A DNA stretch of 64,000 nt. It comes from Fratercula arctica (lineage: Eukaryota; Chordata; Aves; Charadriiformes; Alcidae). The stretch covers positions 62,866,749 to 62,930,748 of the forward strand of contig CANTUZ010000002.1 of the NCBI GenBank assembly GCA_947846985.1, written 5' to 3'. The notes under the pieces were generated by a model. It made no database searches. It was given only the letters and a program-made list of their open reading frames with translations, and was not told the DNA's origin. Shown here piece by piece: positions 25,592-38,738 of this stretch (position 1 is the first letter of the stretch; the number at the start of each line of letters is the position of its first letter). A program made the translations under genes and the position numbers.

Positions 25592-25617
25592 GGGGGGGGG
25601 GGGGGGGGTGGGTGGGT
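25592..25617 (+). repeat. 17-nt G run with following G-triplets (G-quadruplex-prone)
   Basis: Seventeen consecutive G (25592-25608) followed by TGGGTGGG. With several GGG runs separated by single T this can fold as an intramolecular G-quadruplex on the plus strand. It is the longest G run in the window. Homopolymer length is prone to sequencing error, and nothing nearby suggests a promoter. Confidence 0.85.
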
Positions 25618-26760
25618 TGCAAAAAGCAGGATGCTCTCACTTGGTTTTGCCAAAGGAAAATGATGGTACTCTGTGCCTAGGTCATCTTTTGCATGGTTTT
25701 CATGTTAATGCCTCTATATGTTAGTGCCAGAATGACTAAAATGGCACAAAGCAAAAACCCTGGCAAATGTAGAATAGCCCATCTTCCCAAGGCACCACAA
25801 ACTCACCACTAGGAACCAAATTCCCCAGTGCTCCACCCAGGTCTGAGGTAATCAAACAACATTTATATTTGATTTATCCTGTGTAGTTACAGATCCATCT
25901 TTTCAGCTCTTTTTATTTTATTTCTATATATCAAATGCGAGTCACCGTGATGTACTACTACCTTTTGAAATGTCTGAGACACCTGAAGGAGAGAAACTTA
26001 GTTTCTCTGCCATTCTTCTTGACTCATACAAAGTTCTCTGTTGTTAAACTTCAGCACTGTAACTCTGCAATGAATCCAGAATGCAATCACATTTCTGAGG
26101 CTAGACACTAAAAACACAGGAACAATCCTGACCAAACAGTAAGTGCTAACACCTATAAGCTACACCTCTCTAGAGCTTGCTAGAACTGTATTCAAAGATA
26201 CAATAGTGGATTAATAAAGAGTGTAAAACTGGATGGAAGTTTAGAGACTGGTTTCTGCTCACCAAACTGAATGACTTAGAGCTCCAGATTGAGACCAGGT
26301 TGGACAGGTCCGTATGACTGTTTTAATTTGGCTCAGGAGTGTACTTCAGTAGCAGTTGTCCATGCTTTGTGCACTTTGATTTGCATTGTGGAGCATTGTG
26401 GTTTCTTTCCTGAGGATAATATACTAAAATATGTGGTCTGGGAGTGCACTTAATGCACACCAGCAGCAACTGGACATTCAGCCTGTGCAGGCTACTCTGA
26501 GGTAAAGCCAAAATTTATATACGATGGACATCAGGTCCTCAGCACCAATTGTTTTGCTGTATGCATTTGTTCCTATCTGCGTGCACTACTTCCTATCCAA
26601 AATGTACACTAATAAACATAATTTTCATAAGGCAAAATGATGTGCACCCTAAATCTTGCTGAATATGGTTCTCACTGTAAGTACTCTGGGAATCTTTCAC
26701 AGCTTTGCCTTTCCTTGCCCCATTTGGTGTTTTATGTAATAAGGAGATTCTGTTGCAAGA
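25618..26760. other. Non-coding stretch, no recognised feature
   Basis: No repeat or coding frame of note. Confidence 0.55.
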
Positions 26761-26798
26761 ATAAATAAATAAATAAATATATATATATATAAAAATAA
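26761..26798. repeat. (AAAT)n / (AT)n microsatellite
   Basis: Four to five AAAT units run directly into (AT)7 and an A-rich end, a compound simple repeat. Confidence 0.95.
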
Positions 26799-26968
26799 AC
26801 GTATTTTGCCAGGGTAAATTTTCCCAGCTTCTTTGGGGTATTCCTGTTATGTATTCACTCTCTGAAAGCGCGAGTCCTGCAGTATCCTTTTCCTGAATCT
26901 GGCAGCACTTATCTGAGTCTCTCTGTATCGTTAGGAGATTTCAATTCTGTCAATAAGAAAAACATTAG

Positions 26969-27055
26969 CCTCACTTGACAGACTGTAAATTAAAACACCA
27001 TTGAGTTTATATGATTCACTTGAGATTATATAGGAATTGTCTGAAGCAGACACTG
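26969..27055 (+). repeat. MIR/L3-like ancient fragment
   Basis: 'cctcacttgacagactgtaaatt...cattgagtttatatgattcacttgagattatatagg' aligns by eye to the MIR block 'cattttacagatggggaaactgaggcac...ggttaagtgacttgcccaaggtcacatagg'. It is strongly decayed. Confidence 0.4.
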
Positions 27056-30000
27056 CGTCTCAGTTTCCCCAGTGTCCATGTGATGTCTTGTCTTCTAAAT
27101 GCTCCTTCAGATTCATGGTTCCTTTCCCATTTGTGGGAGCTTTATCTTCTCAGTAATTCAGATTTGCTGCTTCCAAAGCCTGTCATGCTGCACTGGAATC
27201 AATAAGAGTGGACCTTCGGTCCACCAGTAATAATGGGAATCAACACCAGTGCAAATATACATGCTGAAGAGTCACCATGCTGGACTGGGACCAGGAAAAG
27301 CAGGAGTTTGTTTGTTTTGCTGCAGAAGAGTTTTGGTTGGCAGGGGGTGCAGTGAATTTGGAAGTCATGAGAACTGAAATACAACCAACTGGCACCCTTG
27401 AATGCTAGACTTGTCCTAGAAGGAGCACTGTGCTTTACGGTGGCAGTAATGCAAGCCTGCGTTTAGCTGTGTGAGAGCTGTAGATAAAGCACCAACAGTA
27501 AGTCCAAGAGGGTGCCTTACACTGCTCGTCCGTCGGTTCTGGAAGGCCGGTAAGAACCAGGTGAGATTATGCTTTTTGTGGTAAAGAACAGGCATCTACA
27601 TCAAAGTGAACTGAGACCACCACATTCATCCCCTGTTGTATTTCTCAATGATTTTTAGCCTGCATGTCAGGTTTTTACTTGTATAAAGCCCTGCTAGTGT
27701 GACAGTGAACATATGCTGTTAGTGTGCAATAATTGTTCTTTAGCTCCTTGTTGGTTAGATTTATTACCTAAAATAATCATGCTGCAACAGAGGAAAAAGT
27801 AAATAAAATGTTTATGATCATGGCAAATCTTGTTTCTCCTTTAAATATTGAAAGGGTTGGATGATCTCAATGGCCAAAAATGACTCTAAAACGTATGTAT
27901 GCGTGTTTACGTTGGCTTGGCCAACTTGATATGATTTTCACCATAAGCTTTCTCTTCAGCCAAAAATCACATCACATGAGCCAAAGCAGATAACAGACAC
28001 ATATACCTCTGAGATCATCACTGCCTAAATTACTGAACAGGTTTCCGCACCTCTTCTGGGCATGCATTGAGATGGGAGCTTGCCAATAGCATCTCTTTTT
28101 CCAGCTCATACTATACATAAACACAAATACATATATTACAGCACTATAAATGTAGTGAAGTAAGGGGTGCTAGATTTCCTTCTCCTTCCTCACCAATAAA
28201 CAACAAATGCACCATTTTTCCTCTTTGACAACAAACTGCCATACCCACAGGGCAATCCAAACTTTGACTTGTTAGACATCATAGAGAAAACAAAAAGGGG
28301 TTGGGGGGTTTTATCTTCATTTAACACCTGCCAATATGAACATGAAGGTCTCAAGTCTGTTTTGAAAAGAAACACCTTAGATACTTAAAGGTGCACCTGA
28401 TTTTTAAAAAAACACTAAAATTTTATTTCCAGTACATGGGATGTAGGAACAGGGGAAAAAGAATTGACTACAGAATTAACGTGTTCGGTTTCTCAGCAGC
28501 AAACAGAGCCTGGTCCAGCAGGATGCTTAATTATGCTCCTAACTATAGGCATAAGGAGACCAGTTAGAATATTTTCTTTTTCAGTTTGCTGACTGAGCCA
28601 GAAGTTGCGTGTGGAACATTTTGTATCAACCCAAAACAATTTTCAGTCTTTTAACAGCTGTTATTTATTGACCTCATGTTTTTTTGCTGTTCTATTTGAC
28701 CTGAAAGCAGAAAGTTGCTTTCAGCATGATAAATGTCACTTTTGAGGGTTTTTTAATTATCTTTAATGAAATTTTTGCAATTCTTTACAATGAAGCATTC
28801 ATTTGGAAATGAAAAATCAAACGATTGGACTTTGAAAATATTGTACTAAAACAAATGGGCTTTTTCTGACCCTTTCTTTGTTTAAAGCCTTGTTCTGAGT
28901 TTAGGAGTAGTTTAGGCAGTCCTTGAGAATTTGCTGCTTCCCAGAGTAAACAAAATATTGTTCAAAGATATTCTCCCAGTGCCTGTTTTGAGAATAAATA
29001 GCCCTACTGACACCAGTAGCATTATCACATGTTAAAACAGGGTGCACTCCAGCCTGTTCTACCAAACATATGTGAACCATATTTGTTTTACTCATCTGAC
29101 AGTAAGGGACAATCAAAACTTCCAGGGGTTAGGTGCTGTACGTTAATTAAATGTATATACTGACCCATAGCCTGGGTTACATTTCAAGACTACTCCTCAG
29201 CTCCTTTTTGGGGGAACAGACCTGCCAGTGTGTCTCTAGCCCAGGACAGTCTGCCAAGATCTTACTGTATTTTTCTATCGTTTGGTTGCTTAATGAAAGC
29301 GCTCTGCCCACCCCTCTGGGGAACAGGCTAGCACAAACACGCTTTAACCTTTGTGGTTCCCCTCTGAAACCTGCAACTGACCCTCCCCCCATGAAAAACT
29401 ATAAAAGACTTAGACAACAGGATTAAAATAAAAGACTAAAGAATATACAGAATGTCACACCTGCCGCATTTGTGAATTATTGGTCTCTTAAACTTCTATA
29501 ACCCAGCACCGTTAGTGACACCCTTTATTTACCCTTAAGGCACTTGGCAGCTGCTTAAATGGCTGTCTATGGCAGTTTGGTGGAAACAATAATAATACAT
29601 TATAAATCAATGAAAATGAAGTTTTTGCAGTGATAATCTGATATAGATTTGCTAACATTTATATGAAATTCAATTCTGTTTGATTGCATCAGCATATGTT
29701 TCATTTCTTCCAGCACTATTGATTTTGAAGGTTCTTTACCTATGTCTAAATTATTTCCTTTACAACTTTGCATTGCTGTTTGGAAAGAACCTAAATCAAC
29801 TGAAACCATTTACTTAATTTTTAGCTTTTTTAAAATCTGGTTACTCATGCAATGTGATCTCACTTGTATTTTTCAATAGACAAAAGCTATTAAAACTCCC
29901 AAATCTTCTATATCATTTACCTGCTAAGACTCCTCTGTAATTAAATGTGTTGTTATTTCTAGCAAAACCACTGAAGTACGGGGGAAAAAAAATAAAATAC

Positions 30001-30190
30001 ATAACACTGTATTGCCTAGAGTACTCATACCAATGAATAAACCCAAGGTTTTTGTGTTTAAGCGGATGTTGTTAATGCAGATAGAGCAGTGATTGCTTAA
30101 TATGCACAGGCAAATAGCTGCGTCTGTGTACGCTCAGGTGCTGTGTGTACAATGGTGATAACAACCATGTCATAGCACCCTCTCAAATAA
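27056..30190. other. Non-coding stretch with a small inverted repeat
   Basis: No gene is recognised. About 28.56-28.82 kb is a unique, balanced block with a TTAATTA-type core and a perfect 9-bp inverted repeat, CTGAAAGCA (28701-28709) and TGCTTTCAG (28716-28724), with a 6-nt spacer. Confidence 0.5.
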
Positions 30191-30258
30191 AAGAGGTATT
30201 GTTGCTATCCCATTGATTTATTATAAAAATTGAGGCACAAAATCTTCTGAAATTAGGT
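30191..30258 (+). repeat. MIR/L3-like ancient fragment
   Basis: 'agaggtattgttgctatcccattgatttattataaaaattgaggcacaa' follows MIR 'gaggtaggtattattatccccattttacagatgaggaaactgaggcaca' with few changes. Confidence 0.6.
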
Positions 30259-33124
30259 ACTTTAAATGGCTACAAAAGTGTATATATAGATAAAGGACCT
30301 GATTTTGAGACCTATTGGATGCTGTATTCCATCTTCAGCCTTTACCTTGTATTTGAAGTTGAGCGTGCAGAGCATAACACATGCACGTTGTCTGTGCATG
30401 GACTTGTTAGCTTATACTGTTACTATTTTTGTGTGTGTGGTGTTGCTTCCACCAAAATTTCACTGTGGCTTTTGCATAGCTGTAACTCTTGTGCCACAAG
30501 GGTCTCTTGGACATAAGTTGGACAAGAAACCTTAATGGAATAATACTTTCCCCTGACTTATAAATATTGCTAATTTAGCAGAAAGTTTGCTTTGGAAAAA
30601 ATAAATCCTGGCATGAACAAAACATTCTGCTTCAGCTGTGTCAGAAGGAATTTGATGGGTTGGAAGGTATTTTCTAATTACTTGGTTTCAATTTTTTTTT
30701 CTCAAATATGTCAAAATATTTCTTTAAATACAAAACCTTAAAATCTAATTCACCTGAAAAGAATAAAAATAATAAGTTGTCAATCACTTCGAAGTACTGG
30801 TGCTTCATTCCTAACTAGAAATACCAATAAAATGGCAGAATCTTGCAATCCTTCATGAAAAAGAATTTCTGCCTACCACATAGGTCAAGAAGATCTCCAG
30901 ACTGTGACTCTTCGATAAAGCAGTAGTAGTTGCTGCATGTGGCCTTTTGGCATTCTGAATGTCCTTTACTATTTCTGACACTCAGGGTATTTTCCCTGCT
31001 TGGATACCTCTGTCACCACGCTAGCAATATATGGACACCTACCAAGTTCAGTGTCTCCTTCTGGTGAAAGGCACAGTCATGAAATTGGCCTTTCTGACCA
31101 AAAAATCCTATGCAAGCATGAGCAAGGGAGAGACACACACCTGATTTAAACCACTGAAATTAAGTTCCCTTGCTGTAATACGGTGGTCATGGCTGCAGCA
31201 CTCCCTGAGCAAGAGGAATGACTCTGGCTTGCTGGATCAGAAACAGCACAGCCCGATGCAGTTTCCATCAGATGAATTTGCCCATGCCTCTGGCTACTTC
31301 TGCTCTGTACGCATAAAAGAGTTAGACACTCAACAAAGAGACTTTCCTAGTAAAATGTTGGACAGTTAGAAGTTAAGGATACTTAACACTTTCACGTTAC
31401 AGGGGATTTAGCTGCTTACACGAGAACTGACAAAACTGATACAAACATAATTCCCAACCTGTGTCAAATTCTCCTCTTTGATGCTCATATAAAACCAGAG
31501 GTTTTTCTGGGATGCTAGGTTTATGTGGTTTCTGTCACTGGCACAAATTTTTTTTCCTGCATCTTCTTGCTTTGGACTGTGATATTTGTTAATGAGTACA
31601 CAAATAAACCACATTAATGAACTTCAAATTCAGCAAAAAGAAGAGAAAGTCAAAATAACTGTCATACACCAGTGATATGAAAAACTAGTTCCAGCTTCTC
31701 CCTGCTTTATACATCCCCTGGAAAAGGGAACTTTTACACTAACATGTCTGGATGCTTTTAAGGCAAATTGGCTCCATGTAAACTGCTAAACAGTGTAAAG
31801 TAGATTAACAGACGACAAGATTTTAATCAGTAATAGTCATTACATAGAAAAACAAATGCTTTTTAAGCTACTTCAGGGCACCTATTTCTGTGAGTCAGGG
31901 TTACTCATACAAACAAGGCTGCAGAGTTATTTACTGTACTTCTGTAAGGCCATTTTCCCTATGAGCCACCAGTGGTAAGTGGCTGCCCTGCTTTAACAAA
32001 CAAACTTTGGGTGTGCAGGACATTACAGAAACTACCCTTTGTAGCAACTGCACCTTTGCCACGAAGCTTCAGGGTGAAAGCTGCAAGAATAATTTTGTGG
32101 GACGGAATCAGACCTCCCTTAGGAAGTCACTATCCATCTAAAGTCAATGGAAAGCGCAACTAAGATTTCCTGCAAGATTTTGCTTCTAAACACAAAAATA
32201 CAGCCTTTGCAGATGAAGGACAAAATCCAGCTCTCAGATCTGCATTTCTAGAGGACAAAATCCACCCAGCCCAGATCCCTGCTTGGGCAGCCAGGTGTGT
32301 TTGTGCCGCTCCCCACAGGGAGAGCCTGAACCCCAAGACCGCGAGTGCTCAGCCCTGCTCCCACCCCAAGCAGGGACCTGCCGCCCGGGTCAGCAAAGGT
32401 GCCGCTGCCTGGGGTACGGGGCAGCTTCCATCAATGGGCCCAAAGCATCTCCCTTCACCTGCTGTGCTACAGGTTACAGTGCGATGGTGAGGGTACTCAG
32501 CAGAATAAGCAAAAGACTTAAATCCTCTCTTAGAAAAGCAGGTTTGGGGTAGGAGGAAGGTCAAGGGAAGATTCACGCTCTGCGTGGTACTACTTGTTCT
32601 TAGGACTGCACCTTAAACTGGATGCAAAAGACAGATTTATCCTTTCACAGTAATTTAGGTATTGTTCAGGAAAGGAAAATGAAATTAATATCTACCTTAA
32701 AGATTTCTCTATTTTTCTGGCTTTTTCTTGTAGCGAAATAGTAATGCCCAGAAGCCGCTGCTTCTGCTCCTTCACAATTCTGTAGGTTTTATGTGTAGTT
32801 CTTGGTCGAAAAACTGTCATGGCTGGTTACAGTTTCTTTAAAGGAATGCACTTATCGAGCTCTGTACACCTAGGACACTTTTTCTCAACCTCTGCTTTTT
32901 TTCCCCCTTTTTCCTATTTCTCACATTCACTTTCTTACTTTCTTTGCTGCCTCTTTCTCCTTTTTCAATCTTTCTCATCTAGCCTTTCCATTGTTATTCA
33001 CCCTGTTTATTGCTTCAAGCAACCCTGACATACTGGACATCATCTGAAACTACAAACGACAGGATGCAATAAGCTAGAGAATAGCAGTAATCTGAGGAAA
33101 GTTCTTCATTCACTCTTGCTCCTA
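30259..33124. other. Non-coding stretch with a small GC-rich patch
   Basis: Mostly AT-rich unique DNA. About 32265-32480 is noticeably GC-richer, which is why chance frames open there on both strands (32283-32552 plus, 32349-32576 minus). The patch is too short and CpG-poor to call an island, and neither frame shows a domain. Confidence 0.5.
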
Positions 33125-33200
33125 ACTCTCTGTCTTCTTATCCTACATAGAAAATAAAAAAATCAATACCACCTCACAGGGCTTGATAAAAGTGCTGGAC
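33125..33200 (-). repeat. MIR/L3-like fragment, reverse orientation
   Basis: 'ctgtcttcttatcctacatagaaaataaaaaaatcaataccacctcacagggct' matches the reverse MIR/L3 layout 'cctcatctgtaaaatgggaataataataccacctcacagggtt'. Confidence 0.45.
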
Positions 33201-33801
33201 GAGTACAGCAGGCATGCTGGATATAGTAAATTAAAGTGATCAAAATTTTCCAGTCGACTCTGCCTATAGCCTACATAAACTAACAACCCTGTCTGCAGAA
33301 TGTCTGTCACTCTAGAAGCTTTATTTTATCTGTGTCTCTGATTACCTAGAGAATGAGTACATATACGGTATATGTGTGCACATTTATCTGTATGCATATG
33401 TGTGAGAAACAGATAGGAATAGAAGTCAACCTGTGTTTATAACAAATATTTCCTTTTAGATGCGTAGATTTTGAATTTGCTAACATATTTGTATGCACAA
33501 AATGTTGTGGAAATAAATGTTATATTATGGTGAGATTTATACAACCAAGATCAAAATTACTGCATTGTATTTAATTTTCAATATGTCATTCCTTGTCAGG
33601 CTAGATTTTAACCAGTGTAAATCAGCACTTAAAATACCATTTGAAGATCAGGCTTGTTACCTTTTCATGTTGTTTTTTCAGGTCTAGACATGGCTTAACA
33701 ATTTCCAATCAATGTCTAAAAATGTATTAGAGAACTGAGAGACAAAGCAGGCAGCAGAGAGATCCAGCAGTAGCAGTATTCGGAGACCAAATACATGAGA
33801 A

Positions 33802-33882
33802 GCTAAATTCTGCCCTCAAAGGCAAATGTGCGTGGATGCATTGACTTCAGGGGGAGATATGTAAAGGGTGAAGTGAGGCCTC
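33802..33882. repeat. Degenerate palindromic 'aattctgccct...gacttcaggggg' repeat
   Basis: 'ctaaattctgccctcaaa...gcaaatgtgcgtggatgcattgacttcaggggg...gtaaagggtgaagtgaggcc' resembles a widespread sauropsid palindromic repeat of form 'aattctgccct...gtaaat..ccattgacttcaatgggg...gtaagtgaggg'. Such palindromes are usually relics of non-autonomous DNA transposons; the family name is uncertain. Confidence 0.4.
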
Positions 33883-36800
33883 ACATTATTTCACAATCAA
33901 AATGCCACAATGTAAAAAAATCAGAGTGTCTGTACAAGAAGACTGATCTCGTACTAATTCAGGAGGAATCCTAGCTTCAAGAAAGCTAATGGCCGAACAG
34001 TAAATGCCTTCAGCTGGATCAGGATTTTTCTCTGTGTCCACCTTTCTGGGTATTTAACCTTGGTGGATTATGCCAGTTCCTGCCTTGTGCTTAAAATGAC
34101 CTGCATCTGATGAGCTACATAAGGTTAGTAATTCATGCAAGAGGCCTGACCCTCAGATTTTGGTGCCTGTGCCAACAAGGGAGAGAGGCTGAGTGCTAGG
34201 CTGTGCTGCAGAAAACTGCCTACTTGTTTGGATTTTTATTCCTAAACCCATAGTACTGATGGGTAGTGCCTCTGAAGGCACTAAACAAAACTTCCTGAAG
34301 GAAACCTACCAGTGTGCCCCAAAACTAAGCAAGTCTTTGTCAATACAAACGTATAAAAAACAAGAAAGAAAACAAAAAAAGCACTGTTTGAGGCAGTTCC
34401 CATCACACTAGCTACATCCTCACTGGGCCACACAGAAAAACAACCTGGGGAGGAGAAGTAAGTGTCCAGAATTACCCACCCACCAGCTAAGATTGCCTTT
34501 CCCTACAGGGAAGCCCTTTCTTTTCCCTCCTCTTTCTCCCCTCTCTGTTCACCGTTGCCATTACACATTCACTTTTCTCTTTCTGGGCTTGTATGCAGTT
34601 CTGGACTCTTTCACCACCCCTCCTCTCCCCTTTTGCCTGCCTCACGCTCATGGGCACACAGCCCATCCAAGGAGGACCACAGAGCACCTCCGTGGTCTTG
34701 TTGCTGTTGCTGTCTCCCTTCTTGCGTTGCAACTCTCCTCAAACACCTGACAGTGCTGAGCTCATGAGCCTTCTTGGGCTTTTGGCTGTGGTCTACACAC
34801 TTAACAAGCTATTCCACGCTAAAATAACATAATCCAACCCACTCAAGCAATGTATGGCAAAAAAAAACGCACATGGCTTGAGATTCTTAGGCTTTGTGCT
34901 GAAGCTTTCACAGGGTCTCTGCTGTATTTGTGGCTCTGATTTTTTCAGTGTTCAATTTTAATCATGCAATGTCTTGTATCTGTATACATGGTCCTTTTTG
35001 CACATACAATTTTCATGAATTTTAGGTACCTAAAGGAGGTTATGTGTACATATGTCAAGGTCCTGGTCCTCAAAACGTGTTATATGGAAAATATAAAATA
35101 ATTCCTGCACTGCACTTGGGCAGTGATTGTTAGGAACTTAGGAGCAAGTGTACCAGGCCACACCTGATGTTTGTCTGGGATATTATAGCCTATATGTGAC
35201 CACGTCAGTGTAAGGGCCAACAACAAGAACTTGGGGAAAGTGTGTAGGAGTGTAAATAATACCTGGGGAAACCTCTTAAGCCTTACCCCAGTATGGAGTT
35301 TGGGGACTTTCTCCACCAGAGATCACATCCACCTCACCAAGTTACACAATGAGGTGCTCAACTCCGCTGCACAGCTGCAATATCCACAATGTAGTACATT
35401 TTTGATCAAACAACATGTATCTTTGTTTAGTTTCAAGCCTATTGATGTAATTTAAATGACTGTACCCTAATCCCCTTTCTGCCTGGAACTGTGGATAATT
35501 ATCCTTTATTAACTTTTTCCCTGTCTTTCATTACTCCGTACAGGACTATCACATCCCATTTCTCCACCTCCAGCCACCTCTTTTTCCAGTGGAAGAGTTC
35601 TAATCTTTTTACTCGTTCCTCAGACAGAAGACTGGAGGATTGTCTTTCAGTTTTATTCTGATTTATTTTCTCCACAAAGGGTATGTTCTCTGTGTGCCTT
35701 GTTACTCATGCATTTCTCACTAGTATCAATGGGGCTTCCAGATAAGCAGGGAAAGGAGCACAATGCAAGCAGAGGATCATCGAGAACTGAACTGGCGCTT
35801 CATGGGTGCACCTCCTGCTTAGTCCAAATCCCACAAAACCCTTGAGAGTTCTGCCAGAGTGAGGGCTGCAGAGCTCAACCTGAAGAAACAGCATATTTCT
35901 TCCATCAGTCACAGTGTCGCACTAAACCTGTTTCTCTTCCTTTCTTTCTTTTCATGTTAACTTTTCTCCACAGTTTATCTTTGCATTTCACCTCCCATTT
36001 GGTTCACTTCTGCAGAGCTCCCTTTCCCCTCACTCCGCATACCCTGCATACAGTACAGCTCCTCTTCAGCCACTTGCAGCCAGCTGGAAACCAACACTTT
36101 GCCCTACCTAGAAGCCAAAAGCATCTTCACTGCGACGTCCCTCACCGCAGGAACTTGGTGGGAGCAATTGCAGAGTGTCAGATAACTAGTCGGGGACAGC
36201 CCTGCCGTACTTACCCACAAAGTGCAGTACCTTTGAGACATCCCATCCATTTTTAGTACCTTTCCCCATGATGTGAGGCACCCTCTAGTGAAGGCAACTG
36301 ACACAGGACTGCAATTAATTGTGCGTCTCATCTGATTTTTATAAGCAACCATGGAGAAAACACAATGTTAGAATATCCTATTTCTCTCCTACAATATCTT
36401 GGCTATTTTTGCTTTCATCTCTTGTGTTGTTTCTTCTGAATACCACAAGTAATTACACCATGCCATAAACTTATTTCATTTTTTTTAATTCAAAGCCATT
36501 TTAAGTTATTCAAGCAGTACAACTATATTTTTATGCCACTATAACTTAACAGTCAAATGGATGGGTAAAAAAATAGCTCCTGGGCTGAGACCCATTTACC
36601 AAGTTTCATTCCAGAGCAATGTTTAGAGTGAAGTTGTAAATCCCTGTGAACAGTGGATTTGTAATGAAAATGCTGGCACAGACTTCTAACTATGGCGGCA
36701 CAAATGATATTGCTAGAATAAAAAGCCATCATGTATTAAATTGGCATGTAAGCATGTATCCTAGCATGAATATATGTCCTCCTTTTTATATTGGCATAGG

Positions 36801-38156
36801 AGCTTCTTTTCTGTTATTATAACTTTATTTTCCTGTGCCAAATACCAGATAATGAAAATGATACAGCAGGAAAATAGACTTAAAATTGTGGAATATTTAT
36901 TTACTTTATTTACTATTGAAAAGAAAGCTGTTACAGATGGTGTCTTGAAAGAATTTATGCCAGAATATGACAAGCATACCAGCAAGGATGGACAAATATA
37001 ATTTTTGAGAAGTGTATAATTTGGCCAAATCCATGTAGACTTTCCCATATATGGCAAGATGCATCTCTTCAACCACAAGTTATCTCCCTCTACAATGCTA
37101 AATCCTGCTTCCACAAAAGCTTTTTCAATAAGATAGTTGCAAAAACCAGGACCAACGCAAGCTTGTAAAAATAGATTTAAAAATTCAGTGTTATTCCTTA
37201 ATTCAGAATGTGGCAGCTCACAAAGCTTTCAATCACCAGCTTTTGGTAGTAAATATCACAAGAATATCTACCGAGCATCTGTAGTCAGAGCAGCTCTCCA
37301 AGCACAGCAGAAGCTACAGGGGTGCTGTCAAGATAGACTCAGCATTTGGGCTTTGTAATGTAACATGTTGATTTTGCACAGCCCAACACTAAAGAAATCA
37401 CTCATCTTTGTTTATAATCAAATATTTCGCTTGTATCCCTGACAAGTTGTCATGATGTTATGTTACTGCATGATAACTGGCTAGTGAGACTGGCTGAAAA
37501 AGGCAGCGTCCCCACTGCTCTTGCTTCTTCCTGTGTTTCTCTGAGTCTTTTCACTGTCATAGCTGGAATTTTCCTTCTTGCCTGTTTTCCCCACTCCCCC
37601 TTTCTGATGCCCAGCCCATCAGCACCATTTCTCTCTTGTCTTTCTGCGCAGTACATTTCCCTGGCTGCCTGTACAGGTGTCGGAAATGGAGGGAGAGGTA
37701 CTTAAATGGGAAAGCAGTTGGTCCGACTTTTTTGAGACAAATCCTGAGAGAGGATGAGCTGCAATCCACCTAAAGGGAAGAAGAATATTTGCAATGAAGC
37801 TTAGGGAAAAGATTGAGTGATGCATATTATCTGAAAAAAAATGCAAGAACGGTGACAAGCCTTGGGCTCTCCAATGGCCACGAGCAGTCAGACAGACCTC
37901 TGGTTTATGTCTAACCAAGAAGTGGCAAATCTAACAGAGTCAGTATGTCTTTACATAGGAGGGAAAGCGACGCCTGCGTCATAGATAACAGCCGTTCCAG
38001 CAGTATCCTGTTCCCTTATCGTGACAATCTCCTCTTAAAGCCCTGGCCAGCCTCACTCAGCCCATACGCCGCCAGATTGAATGAGCTCACAACTTGACAC
38101 ACCATCACTGCACCCAAGAAGTCCACCTCCTCTTTAGGCTAAATCCATTCTATACA
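33883..38156. other. Non-coding stretch, no recognised feature
   Basis: Includes a pyrimidine-rich block at 34.5-34.75 kb where frames open on both strands by composition. No coding, RNA or repeat feature can be supported. Confidence 0.55.
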
Positions 38157-38226
38157 ATAGGCCAAATTCAGTGCTAACATGAGAATATGGTGCCCCATTG
38201 GAATAAACAGACACCTGTCCACTTGT
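38157..38226. repeat. Possible degenerate palindromic repeat piece
   Basis: 'ataggccaaattcagtgctaac...tggtgccccattggaataaacag' resembles the terminal part and centre of the same class of palindromic repeat as 33802-33882 and 57791-57903 ('ggccaaattcagtgct...ccattg'). Weak on its own. Confidence 0.3.
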
Positions 38227-38693
38227 TTGAGGGGATCAATGTGTTTATTCCAAAATAACTTCTAATGACTTTGAAAAACTCGTCAATATCTGGGAAAGGG
38301 AAATGTTAGATTTCCCTGGCTAAAAGAATATTGCAGGCAATTTTAAATACTTCGTATAGACTGATTAGATCAACCCAAATTCATTTTAGTTTTTGAAAAA
38401 TTTGAACAAATTGAAACTTCTGGGGGGAAAAAAAAATCTGAAAATTTGATCTTTTTCTTGCAAAGTTGCCAAAAGTGGTGTAAAAAAGTTTTGGAATTGT
38501 TCCAATTGTTCTGATTTGTGTCAGAGATTCTCTACAGCCAATGAAAAGGATGATGACTATCATTATTGGAAAGAGTTGTTTCCAGTGTTTCATCAGGATT
38601 AAAATCAGTTACTTCTTTAACAACCTGAAACTCTTCTTTTCAAAATTGTTGCCCTGTTGTGCAAAGTTGTGCTTTTAGTGACCAAGGAGTCAA

Positions 38694-38738
38694 CTTTTCT
38701 TTTCTTTTCTTTTCTTTTCTTTTCTTTTCTTTTTTTTT
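38694..38738. repeat. (CTTTT)8 microsatellite with poly(T) end
   Basis: Eight perfect CTTTT units (C at 38694, 38699 ... 38729) ending in nine T. A pure pentanucleotide array, likely length-polymorphic. Confidence 0.97.

Noticed and set aside
38694..38738. CTTTT array considered as a CRISPR-like or tandem gene-related array
   Set aside because: Pure 5-nt units without spacers; a simple microsatellite.
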